A stretch of DNA of 64,000 bases, from contig NC_040021.1 in the NCBI RefSeq assembly GCF_000972845.2, positions 9,901,291 through 9,965,290 of the forward strand, read 5' to 3'. Positions 43,701-57,000 of this stretch are shown piece by piece. The number at the start of each line of letters is the position of its first letter. The first letter of the stretch is position 1. Origin of the DNA: Larimichthys crocea (taxonomy: Eukaryota; Chordata; Actinopteri; Sciaenidae). A program made the position numbers and the translations under genes. The notes beneath the pieces were generated by a model. It searched no databases. It was not told where the DNA came from and worked only from the letters and a program-made list of their open reading frames with translations.

Positions 43701-46700
43701 TGCCAGTATGTCAAACTGTTCCTTTAGCTTCTGACTGACTTTTTTTGTAGCCTCATTCAGCCTCCTCACAGATGGGATTCACATGTGCGTCTGTTCCATG
43801 CGCGCATGTCCTTGGCTGTGGGGTTAAAGCTTGCCGCTCTGTGCGACTGTGATAGAGCGCATTGCGGGTCGTCCAGATTCCAGGCTTTCTCGGTGGCTAC
43901 ATGCACATCCGAGCATGAAACCTAAAACAAGCAGATAGCTGACGCTCGCTGTGAAATCACCCACAGTTGGGGGAAATCCTGCAGGTTTAAGACTTGTGAA
44001 GCATTTTTTTTGTTTGTTTTCGTGTGGAAACAATTCAACATAGAAAAGTTCTTGGCATGTAACAGCAAGGGTTACTCATCGTTACTGCTCATAATGGCTC
44101 CTTTTTAGTTTGTTAAAAGCCGAGGCAGAAAAAAAGAAACCTTCATGGCTAACATCATGACAGGCCAGCAAAACTACAAAATACATGTTCAGATTTGGTT
44201 CACCACCAAACCTCTAAAATATCTGGTTTGATGATGATTGTGCAGCTAGGCATGAGTGTGCATCCAGCTCTTTGTGTGTTTTTCCAGATTTATCCATAGC
44301 ATGTCTCATTTGTGACTCAGCAGTATCACAGCTGAGTCTTAAAACAAGGGTGTAGATTGTTTGGAGCTCCTGCAACCGCCATGATTAAAGGAGTTGTAAT
44401 AACACAGTGTAATCCTTTTTTGTCTGTCCAGTTCCTGCCTTGTTCTTGCTTCTTGCTACCAGTTAGATCGTAACATGAGCTGGTGATGAAAAAAAGGTTG
44501 ATACATATAACAGGGAAGACAAGGACCGGCCTTAGAGTCATAAACAAGCTTGTGTTGCAAAAAAGAAAAAGCTTGATTTAGCTTGGTTGAGGCATGAGGC
44601 CAACGGAGTTGTATTGTAAACAAACAATTAAAGCAGGGTGTTTTTCAAGCTTCTTTTATAGAGGCAGAGCCGCCTGCAAAAGAGCCAGAGATATTACAGT
44701 AAAAAAATATTATATTATATTATATTCTAGTATATTATATTATATTATATAACACAAGATTTTTTTACTCCATACCAATGCATTTACAAAACAAATCTCC
44801 AATTTCACAATTATACTTTTATATAATTACAATATATTACTTGATGTTTTCCGGTTATACTCAGCCATAGTCAAAGCCAATTAAACAACTATTTCTTATT
44901 TATAAAAAATCTGTATGACAGATTATAGCTAATTGCACAACATCTCACAACAAGGCAACTACTTAATTTACTCTTCCAGCTCCACTTGTGTATGGCACAG
45001 ATGTTACCGGTGGTGATTGTGTGTAGCTGTGAAGCGCAGCCATTTATGCACGACGTGTTTCCACATCTGCCGTGTGTTTTTTGAGTTGAGAGCTGGTGCA
45101 AAGCAACAGAGCCCGAGTAGTTGCCCAGTTGTGGTTGGTTTAGTTGTGGTGGCTGTCACAGTGTAACTGCTGCTGTTGTTGTTGGTGGTGTAAAAGGGTC
45201 TACCATTATTTATGTCATGAAAGATCACCAAAAATTCTTGGATTTGAGTTTTTTTTAATTTCATTCAAAACATTTGCTGTCTTGTTTTCTGTTTATACCA
45301 TATGTCACCCAACACACTGCCGTGCTTTAAATATATATTTTACCCTCTGTCCCTAGCATATTTAGCTATTCACAACATTTTTTGGTGAAATTACCCCTAC
45401 CCCAGTTGACATTATTGTTTATTATCCAATTTTCTTCATCAGTCTAAAACTAAGACTCAAAAGATCCCCTCCATTTGACTTCTTTTGTAGGGGTGTATCT
45501 GAAAAATCCCTGGTCAGTCAAAATGGCCACCGGCAGACTCTTTACCCATAAGGACAGACTAGCAAGACAACTGGTGTCGTGCCCACATGTCCACAAGCCG
45601 AGACGAGGTATGTACAAACTGCACAAGTACTCCAGTGCTCTCTGAAAGGGAAGTGACTCGTCCAGGATTAACTAGAGGATGCAGTTCAGCAGAAATCCCT
45701 GACAGTATCACATCCTGTGAAAGTGTCAATACATTTTCTGTTTCTAACGTGATTTTTTTTTCATTCTTTGTGGCGATGTAGACCTTTTCACCCACAGGAT
45801 ATCTTTTTGAAGAAACGGCATTCACTGTGTTTATTACTTGTACTTTGACTATCTGGCATCAGACATCTATTAGGGGTTTCAGCTGTTTGCCCGATTTTCT
45901 ACTTCATGGTTCATTTCTTCATTTCAAAGGTACCTGATTTTAAGTCGATGCTCACAGACTTTGTGACTGAGCCTGTCAGATAGAGTAAAGTCTCACGAGG
46001 TCAAGATTTATGCTTGTTTTTGTGTAGAAATCATTGCAGAAAAAAAGGCAAAGTCACAGTGGCCCCATGAGCGATGCCTCAATGTACTTCACTCACCTAA
46101 ATTAAATTGATTACAATGCAGAAACACCCTGTTGCATGCACCCGGAGAGCGCCCCTCACTCTGTGCTGTGGTTCTGAAAGTGATGGAAATCCTCTTTTAC
46201 CTTCGACTTTAAATTCAGGAATCCTGCAGCAACGAGGCCATTGGGTTTTTTTTTAAACAGGTGACGCTCCACTGCTCCTCATGTGGTTACTTTGCATGCT
46301 CAAACTGCCTCACTTGATTTCATATACACTTTGCTTAGCTTCATTCAGCCTCATCGACTGCCTCCTCAGACTTTGAGACTTCCAATGATACATCCTGTAG
46401 ATAAAGTAACTTTGCCAGAGTGCGAAATCTACTGATGGTAGTTTGAGAGTGGCAGTTCAAAGTGAGTTGTTTTCCGATTTCATTTTGAAATGCAAATAAA
46501 TACAGTGAGTGATCAGCCGTCATCTCGAAACATGAAAGATTTGGTTCTAATTTGTTCAGTACATCAAAGTGTGTCAGTTATGAATTACATAACTATTTAT
46601 GGGTTGTCATATGACATCTCTGTCAAGTACAGCATCAGCCTACTGGCATTCGCAGATGATTTTCTTATTATACAATCCACTTCTGTTTCCTTCTTCCTTA

Positions 46701-49700
46701 ACAGAAGCATTGGGTATCATTAAGCTTTTACTTTCCTGTTCCACTAAGTATGTCTTTTATTTTTGGACTTTGGCCGCATGGTCACCAGCGTCATGACTGC
46801 TTTGCTGGGTCATCAGTTTAGTGGTACGTCCCTGTCGCACAGTATACACGGTGGCAACCACTGGTTTCCACAAATGACATGCTGACAGTAATCCTGACAT
46901 CCTCCAATCCCTGCGCATCTGTATGCATGTGTGTGTGCTCCTATTCCATTTCAGTAACCAAAATTTTAGGGGAGCAATAAGTCCACAAATTAGTCTCCCT
47001 ACCAGGTTTTGGACATTTGGGCACCTGCAATAACAAGCAGCAGCAGCAGCACAGCTTTTATATTTATATCACAAAGCTGTCTGACCATTGTTGATTCTCG
47101 AGTTACTGAAGGGTGATGTGGAGCAGGGCGTAGTCCTGATGGAGACCCTGACCCTTAGCATAACTCCCTTCTGTAATTAGGTAGATGGGGCAAGTTACGG
47201 GTCTTAATAGAAGGGCCACTCCCTCACTACAAATCAAAGGGTTGGGTGACCACACACACACACACACACACATTTCACAGACACACAAAACCGTGTACAT
47301 AGCCCTTACACACTGACTTTGTTTTCATGCACTCTCTAATATGGCACAAATGTTTAGGACTGTAGCCGTAGACGTGTCTAAGTTTAACTGGGCGTGTTTG
47401 ACACAGCTGGGTCAGGCAGAAGTTATGTAATTTTTTTGACTGCAGAGCAGACTGTCATGAGACATCAATCTATCCAAACTATTCCACTCGTTTCCATTCT
47501 CCACTCTGTTTGTGTTTGTTTTAAAAAGTCTCTATTCCTTTAACCGTAGCGACTTGAACACACCTTTTATTCTCTCATCATCGTCTGTGGTAGATACACA
47601 TACTACAGCAGGATGTGGTTAAAGATGAGAAAGTTTAGTCTTCACATTCTGGATAACCTGTAATCTGGTTTCACATACTTGTAGAACATTCCAGGGCAGG
47701 AACCCTGCAACCTTCCAGCTTTCCTTTGAGTCGTGTCCCATAGCAAAGCAAATGCTCCTTAACTTCAACACTGCGCCTGTCCTCTTGGCCGTATCCTCAG
47801 CAGCCATTCCTGTGTGGTTTTTCCGCTCCCACCTCGGCCTATTCTGGGATGTGTTCTTTCCTAGGCTCTACTTAGCTAGGTCGCCAATTTCACAAAGCAA
47901 ATGAAATGGTCTCAGCTCTAAATACATGTTTATGAACATCCCAAACTTACTGTAACATTCCTGAAGCAGGCCAACACCAAAGGGAAAATTCCAGAACTTG
48001 TTCTGGGATGATTTGGTCAAAGCCTAATGAGGTATTCCTGAATAAATGTAGAGAACGCTACATTACAGTTTTCTATGGCCAATCTTTTCTCAAAATTGAT
48101 ACATTTAGAATACATTTCTTACAGACCAACGCTATGTTTTTCCTCTGTGCCAAAGAGTATATATCCTGTCACAGCATTCTACTCAAAAACACTTGTAACT
48201 TTTGAAGACTTCTTTCAGCATTAGCATTTTCTCTGCCTGGCTCCAGACCAGAATCGCTCTCCACAACTCTTTTTTTTTCAGTAATTCAAAATCTTTCAGT
48301 TTTTGTGCTCAGTGATGCCTGTTTGATGGAAAGAAACAAAGCAAATCAGGGCTTTATAGGCATGATTACCACTGGCACTGCCTTCTCCTTGTGCCAGAGC
48401 CAAATACAAATACAGTGAAATTGTACAAGCGTTGTGTGGATGAGATTGACGCAGAGGTGTGTTAACTAATGTGGTGACTCATTGGTCAAGGTTGTAATTT
48501 TCTTCAACAAGTTCCTAGATTGGAGCTTCCTAATTGGATCCTTCTCTTGATTTAAATACCAGTTAGTGCGCACATATTAAGAATATACATGTTTGATTGT
48601 GTGATAGTGATTTGCTGTAGTGAGAGTAGAGTTATGGAAAATCTGTGGGAAAATCTGTGGGTGTTTGAACGATTGGATCCCTCACTGGATTTACAATAAT
48701 TAGATCCTGTTGGATTTCTTTTTGATTTATGCAGAAAATAACATCTTCTGCAATAACCAGCTTTACAGGGTTTTCACATTTTGATCTGCCAAATAAATCA
48801 CAGCGCTTAATATTTCAGCTTGAAGACGTACTGTATTGGCTTTTAAGTGGTATTGCTTGCATATGTGATTCAGACAGTCATAAAAAGTCTTGATTTGTGG
48901 ACAGAACTTATTGTGCAGATCATAAGCTTTTATTTGCTCAACAATTATTCTTAATTTAAAACAATCTGTTATGGGGGTGGAAATAACATCAATTTACAAA
49001 ATGTCATCCCTGAATGTCACAGATTTGAACAATACCTCAGTCTGCTTCACATATGTTTGAGCAGTTTTAGATGTTTTTTTGGTTCACTTGTTTTTGTTGT
49101 TTTAGACATCTCTGGGGAGCAGACACTGATTGGAACTAAAAAGCACTGTTTCATGTTGTCCATCTTGCTGTATTGATTAGATAATTGTATTTGGGAATGG
49201 TTATGCAGCTGCTCTTAGCCAGGGGCGAGCCCATGGATCTTGTGACACAGTAATCCAATTAACCATTTAGCTACATGCCTACGCATACCCACAAGCCAGT
49301 TACTTTCACTCGCACGCACACAGATGCCCTCGTTTACCTAACCATTTGTACTCTTGACCATTCATGTGTGTATATTAGTATTTATATAAGAATGACAAAT
49401 TAAAAAAGAGTTGGGCCATCAAATGCCACCTGAACAGCTTCACAACTAGATATAAAAAATCTCCACTGGAGAGACTGGACACGAATCTTCCAAAAGATCT
49501 TACCTACTTTGGTGTTTTGATGATCAAGACACTACTCACACATCGATCCAAAGTCTCTCATATGTTCTCATGCATTATGAGACAATGGACCCCTGGGCAC
49601 AGACGTGTAAAAGCCCCCAGGACCTTATACCTACCAGTACACCCGCATTGTTCATAGTTGTTTTGCAGGAACCTTAAGTGAAGTTCTGTCGTTGGTTGAA

Positions 49701-51031
49701 ACCGTTTTGTTAATTCTGGAGATAAATAGACGCTGTCTTAATCACTTTTTCCAGATCTACAATGACACATCGTTCCAGCAGCTGGTCTGCTTTCAAACAT
49801 GTTTAAATGAAAAGTTCAACATTTTGGAAAATGCACTCTTTTATACGAAGAGATAGTTTGATATCACTGTCACGCAACCAGGCGAGCACAAAACACTGGA
49901 TGGCAACAGGATGGCTTTATCTAAGAGAAAATCTGGTTTGTTTAATCTTTGGGGTTTTACGCAAACTTAATATATCTGTGTAAAAAAAAGAAAAACTGAT
50001 GTGCAGGAACTCGCTGTTTTACAGGGGGTTATGTCTCTATCTATTTCTTGTTCAGACCGTCTCAGTAATTCTCACAGTAGGTGTTTAACTCACTTGATAT
50101 GTGACAACGTTGAGGGCCAGAGCATAAGATTCACATTATTTTCATATTCACCCAACCATGAACCCATATATCCTTGGAACATTTGCATTGGTTATGTTTT
50201 TTAGGTTGTTACTTTAATTTGTCACAGATCTGTAGTATATATTCATAACTCACTGAAAGGAAATGGGTAAATGCAGTCCTCGTTTTGAAGGTCATTCCTG
50301 TGTGTTTGAACAGATGGTGCAGTGTAGGGTGCAGAGTGAAGTCATAGTTACTGTAGATTAGTAATAAATCATGTAAACACAGAGGACAATATAAATGAAG
50401 CCATAAAATACTTTTTTTGTGTGCGCTGTGGCCTGTTTTGATGTTGCCAGTCTTGGAATTTAAAGATTTCTTAAGCAAGCCAAAGAGTCCCATAAAAGTC
50501 TCATCCTCCTCGTTGATTTCTAACAGGGGATCAGAGGACAATGGGGTTGAAGAGTACAGTGCACTGTACAGTGGCTCTTTTAAGTTCATATTGCGCTCAG
50601 TGGGTGGTGGGGGCGGAGGGCAGCTGTCAGCTTTTATGAACCTCGCGCCCTGGAAAAAATGAGTTCCATTCCCCTATCCAAAAAAACGCTAATGAGAAAC
50701 ACACATGGTGGTGGGGAGTGGTTGGAGGTCGCGGGGGGGCGATGATAAACAGAGGAATGACAGAGGAAGGAACAGAGATGTTTGCCCCTCTGCATCCTCG
50801 CCCTGACATGACCTCAAATGCCTTGGAGAAGCGCTGCAAACACACGCCTCCCTCAGCATTCCTTGGGAAAACCGTGTAAGGCCATGAAAGAGAGACAAAG
50901 ACTGATGCAAAGATAGAGAGAGCGTAAGAAACACCTGAGGGTGAGCACAGCGCAGCTGTGTCAGTATTTATACTTCCAGCTCCTGATGAATTAATGAGCC
51001 ACAACACCAGCAGGTTCCATATAGCAACTCT

Positions 51032-51064
<33 letters not shown>

Positions 51065-54000
51065 TATTGTAACAGAGCCAAACTGTGGCAGATCTCAGTG
51101 TAAGACTAATTACTCAAAGCTTACACACCACTATCTAGTATAGTATAAACAATACTTACAAAGTCATACAATACACTTCCAGTTCAAGCATGTACAGTAA
51201 TAACATCTCTAAGTGTGTGCCAAGTGAAAAACGTTGGCTGGTTATAAAACAGCGTGTGTGTTCATGCATCATTTCTTGCTATTTTCATCTGTGAGTTGGA
51301 TCACATTTCTAAGAAACAAGGAGATATTGTTCTCTTGTGTAATATTTCCTCTCTTTATAGCTTTATTCCTTGCATGTTCTCCAATTTCCCTTTCTCCCTC
51401 TCCTCTGGGTGAACCACCTGAATGTTGTAAATGTGATGGGAAGTGATGCGTCTCTGGGTGTCTGGACAGGCAGCCAAAGAAAAGGCCGCTGTCTGAAGCC
51501 GGGGCCTGGATTTGGAGAGTGGGCTTAAAAAATTCATGGCACAGACCCCTTAGTGTGGGGCAGCCTTGAATGAGCTTCATTGTCCCCTCGTAAAACAGCT
51601 TCATAGTGTTCAATTTACTGTATAAAGAGGTCGTAACTCTCTTCGTGACATCCTCAGACTTAATGCGGAGGAGTGGCGCTGTTTTCTTGTGGGTGGCAGA
51701 GGATGGGAGGGATTTTGTTGTATTAAGTGTGGGTTTTGAAAGAGATGTTCCACCTGTTGTTTCTGAAAGTGTAGGGAGTGGCAGCGGGTGGAATTAAAGT
51801 AAATAAATCTGAGTAATGTGGGAACGACGCGGAAGTAAAAACATCAAGATTCAGATTAGCAACTCAGACTACAAAACCAGATGTAACACACAGTTAGACA
51901 AATCACTGACTGAAGATAAGAAGAACAAGTGAAGCTCATCAAAGAAAAGCATAGCAGTATCTTGCTCACATGTTCACTGTCAGTGGGAGAATATAGCTTC
52001 GATAATATAGATTGAGCACTGTTAATAAATGATCAAAAAAGAGGGATGTGTGAATGTTTTTCTCCTGTTTTTTTTACCCCTCGACACTATCCTGACAAAA
52101 CCGTGCTCCAAAACATCATGAGCCAGGAAAAACAGCCCTGTGTTCAGCTTTGTGCCGGTACACGTTTTATCTAATCCAATGGGTCTTGAAAAATTGAAAT
52201 GGCCCTGAGATCTTGATCTTATTGAAGCGGGTACATTTTGGTGGAATGGTCAATACATTACTGGCCTTTTGTAGAATGAAGGCTATAGTAATTGTTTCTG
52301 ATTCATTCCTTTTATTGACTCATCTGCTCTATGTGGTCCTTCAAAGTTGTTGTACCGTGTGTATATCAGGATCCTAACATGTATGCTTTATGGTGTTTGC
52401 AGGTGAATCCACATATCTGGATGACCACGGCCCCCCTGCTCCAAGAGTAAGTCTTCCTCTCTCCATCTCTTTCTGTCATTTCACATTTCACTCGCTCTCT
52501 TCTTTTATCCCCTTTTCACCTTTTTTCCTCTCTGATGTGTCTCTGATGTGCTGGCCTGCATTTCAAAGCCAGTTCAGTCCGGTCAGGATAAGGGTTAGGT
52601 CTGTGCGAAGGAGCTGCGTGCAAACTCAGTCTAAATACCAACTAGACCTGGCTTCAGTGCTACAGTAAAAGCTCTCACACACACATACAGCGCTGACACA
52701 GGGGCCTTGTATTCATCCAGCTGCATGTCTGCATGACTATCTCTCCTCTGTGCTCACTCTTTCTCTCCCTGCCAACTTCTTTCTTCCCCCCGTCTGCCCC
52801 TTGTTCATTATCTCCTTCTTTAATCGATCGCCATCTAATTTTCACCTCATTCCTTCCTTATTTAATACCCGTCTTCATCTTTTTGACCTTTTTCCCCCCG
52901 TCCGTTCTGACGGCAGAGTGGATGGTGTGTTTTTCCTTTCTGGTTTGGGGTGCAGCATTTAGCACATAGCTAAGCTGAAACTTCATCCAGTTTGGTTACA
53001 GGTTTGTTTCTTGGTGATGTGAGCAGCTGTTAAGTTAGGTCACATCTGGGCTTTGTTTGTGAGTTATGTTTACTTTGAAAAGCCTGTTATGGCCACAAAG
53101 CCAAACGAGGCAACCACAGTGCATGTTTCATACAGATAACAATGAAGTGGTATTTATATGAAACTAACTGTGGCTGACTGGAATATTGTGGTGGGGTTTG
53201 TTGGAATTTGCTTGATACCAGTTTTATTTTTCATGGAAAATCATTAACTGAAACAAACCTGTATGTCTGACTTAGAGCAGGCTCACAATGCCAGTTTGCT
53301 TCATAAATACCGATGCCAAGATTTCTGTGTCATATGCACTTGCAGAAATTTAATGGAAGTCTAATAAAGCACAAATAGTTTCCATCATTTCCCATCGGAA
53401 ACATAGCTGAGTGAAACAGCTTGACTGTGTCCTGAGGCAATTTTGTATTCCGAATATTTACATTATTATATAAACACAGAAGCTCTGGAATTCATTTTGA
53501 CACAGAAAAGTATGATTTTAATGTGCGTGTGGGGAGGTGGTCTCCAAGAAGCGGAGGGGACTGATGGAGAATTTACTTAGAAGTCTCCTTCGCTGTTGAA
53601 TAAAACGTTTTTCCTTGCTAAAAGTTTTGGATTGCGTTGATAAAAATGTTGATACGCCCATGATGATCTTCAATTATTCCCGTTGGCACACAACAGTAAG
53701 CTTTACGAGCAGCAGCTGGTGTTCTGTGGAACTTTTTGCACCACGTTTTGCCTCTCGGCTATCTGAAGTACTGGCTGCTGAATCCTGAGACTGGTGGAGC
53801 TGTCGCTATGCGGGGCTTAAAAACCTACAGCAATCTACTATATAAATGAATCTTTATTTTTTATTACAAAGGGCCCCAAAAACCATCAATCACAGATAAT
53901 GCAGTAAAATAAGTTTAGTAAAGATGTAGAAGTATCATCAAAATAAAATGTGGCAATTTCCATTAACAAAACAAAACAAAACAAACAATAAATAACCTGT

Positions 54001-57000
54001 TCTGTAAATAGTTTTATAACTCCTGATTAACCCATGTAATATTTCTTTTGCAAGGATATGGATATGGATAATTTTTTTTGAACATATATTGGATTAGATA
54101 TGGATTAATGGTGTACTTGCTCATTTCTAATTATAAATGAATAACTGAAACTGAATGTGATTTGAAGTTGGTATAGTGAATGAGTAATACATCAATTTAC
54201 TACCTTTTAATGGGCTTCTGTTTTATTGGAAAATATGAATCACAATTAAAAGGCTGCCACATCACAATTCATTATTTGCTTAAGTGATATAAATGTATAT
54301 GAATACAGAAAGTAACTCTCATATACTCGTAGTTTTTTTGTTGTTGGAATCAACTTAATCCTTATTTTGGAAGCACCACCAAGTTCTCAAAGTTTTTCTC
54401 TACCTCCTTTCACTCTGGCTGGATGAAATCAAATTTTTGTAGCTTTCCAGGCTTCACTAACTACATACAGCCCGCACAGACGCAGAAAAGGCTGTCTGTG
54501 ATTATGCGCTGCCCGTCAGCTTTGATTGATTCCATATCTGTTGTCATCTTCCAGACAGACGATGCTAATGCCATGTCAGTGGCAAGCAGTGAATCAACCG
54601 CATCTCTCATTATCTTTGTTGACGTCCTGCTGCAGCTGAGATTGATCTCCCATCGCAGGTCGCAGTACAGCGTGTGCACGCAGAAGGCTGAGGGTTCTGG
54701 TAAATGTAGGGAGAGATTAGAAATCGAGTTGAAAGCTCAACATAAATGAGAGCGTATGGAAAAACCACGCAGCTCTTAGAATAGATTTATGAGTCTTTAT
54801 GCGTATGGAAACTTAACAAGATGCCCCCCGCGACTTATACACGTGTCTGAAACATGTTTTGAATTATCTCTTTATGCAGATCATCATCATTTTTCTAATA
54901 TCTTAATTGCATTGAATCATAAACAGAACAGCTCATAACCATAGTTAGTCTTAGTTGTGAGCTAGTATTTCTCATATTTAAAAAAACAAAACAGAAGACA
55001 TTTGCACTGCACAAATGCATGCACGAATGCACAAATTATAATGTGAGGTTATTGATTATCCCACAAAAGCATTTTGATCTCTAGTGCACTAAACAAGTGT
55101 GAAACATTAGTGCTGAGAAAAGGTTTCCCATTTCCTTCCAGCCACTGGAAATCAATTTATCTAATTCACATAAACATACTTGGACGGAAGCTGCGCTGCC
55201 ACAGCTACTTAGAGCAGTGAGACTCCCTCATTCCCTCCCTCCTCCTCTAGGAGAGAGTGGAGATGAATGGATAGATCATTAATAAGTGACAGGGAGTGCT
55301 TAGAATCTCCACTGAGCCCTAAACTGAAACCTTAACATGCTGTTCTTTTCTCAGCCTGGGATGAGCAGTTGACTGTAGAGAGCAATGAGCAGGGCTATCT
55401 AAAACCAGTCAAGTGTAGGTTAGTGGTGGAGTGTTAGTGTGGGTTTTCAAGGAATTGCAGTAGGAAGATGGATTATTGTGTGTGCGTGTGTGTGTGTGTG
55501 TGCAGTGGTCCTGACATGTGGCAAACCAGGACATGTTCTAAAAATATCTGTAAGATGATTGAAAGTCGGAACTAGCGGAAGTATGTTGATTCTCGACAGA
55601 GATGGGTGGTCAGGCCGTAAAAACAGACACGATAATTTATGTGCGTTTGTTGAATCAGTGTCTGAAAACAGCATGAAGCGTTTGGAGGTCTGAAGTGTGT
55701 GGGCAGGGTGCTAGAAAAGAAGGACGCTGAGAAAGTAAGAGGAGGGAAAGTGGAAGAGTGAGCGTGAGAGAGAGAGGAAGGGTGCAGGACTACTCATCTC
55801 CTCAAAGTCTGCTGGATATATTGATGCGCCAGCATCTGAGCTGTAAATACCACAACATCACTGTGAGAATTAGGACTAGGACTGCCCAGATCAGACACAA
55901 AACAGCCCTGTTAGATAACGTTTTTTTTGCCTTGTGGATTGACTATTGACAGAATCCCTTAGTAGCAGACACTGCAAACATTTCTCACAGCGTGCATCAG
56001 AAACTTGAACTCTGCAGAGTCCCAACAACAATAGCACAAACCCGAAAGGTTGCCCTTTTAGTGCTGTCAGTGCCGGCAGGAGATTTGGACTTTTGATGGC
56101 ATCTGTGATGTTATTCTTGTGTTAAAAACCGCCAGGCTGTTCGAGGTCTGACACAGTCATTTGTCATCATATCAGCAGGGAATGGTGTCCTGCGAAACGC
56201 TGCATGTGTTTTATCTGCCTCATTATTGTGATAAGCTGAGAAGTCTGTAGATACTTGGCAAACACTGAGGAATGTTGGACTGCTGTCCAAGAGAACCATC
56301 TCCTGTTTGTTCAAAAGTGTTTTCCCAGTAAAAAATGTCTGCCTATTAATATGAGGGTAATGTTTTTTTTTGTTTTGTTTTTTTGAACCTCTAATCTATA
56401 AAGTGACATCTGAAACTGTTTTCAGAAACAATATCTCATGTGCGATTGCATTATTTTAAGAGGACAGTGTTCCAGCGTTTGACACAAGCTGAAGCATGCC
56501 TGTCAACAAAACTTGTCTAATCTTATTTCAGCCCAAATATCACGTGCAAATTGTTTTTCCCGTACGCCTCCTCCTTTATCCTGCGGCAAATGTACCCACA
56601 CATCTTATTTTCACATGGTGTCAAACCGGTTCAATCACTGATGACATCCAATAAATTGCTCTGATTATGGGAAAAATAAACGTTAAGTGGGAATCGATAC
56701 AGTGATGACGTGTCATCAGACTGTTTTCTCCTCCAACTAGTCCTCTGCTCCATCTCTTTCTTTCTTCCTTTTACTTTGTCTTGCTTTTTTTCTTCTCTGT
56801 CTTTCTACTTGGATCTGGCAGTCAGAGAGGCCCACACTGTTTTTACTCAGTCTGTGTTTGGGTGGGATTGCTGCTTTTGGAGGAGACAAGACAAAATCAG
56901 CATGTGTGTGTGTGGCCACGCTGAGCTCTGTGGTGTGGAAACTACTGTCTGCAGCAAAGATGACTACAAATATTTCATGTCACAGTGGAGGGAGAAACAA

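Larger units (their letters stand above)
24902..52402 (+). other. ust: ust intron 1 (27.5 kb)
   Basis: No second protein-coding gene could be recognised in this intron. Listed contents are microsatellites, decayed dispersed repeats (29797, 37672, 43437, 49408) and AT-rich motif clusters (31378, 41221). Most open frames are under 100 codons and none shows a known domain. The stretches 26600-29700, 30200-34300, 38000-40400 and 45100-49400 hold nothing I can name. Confidence 0.75.
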
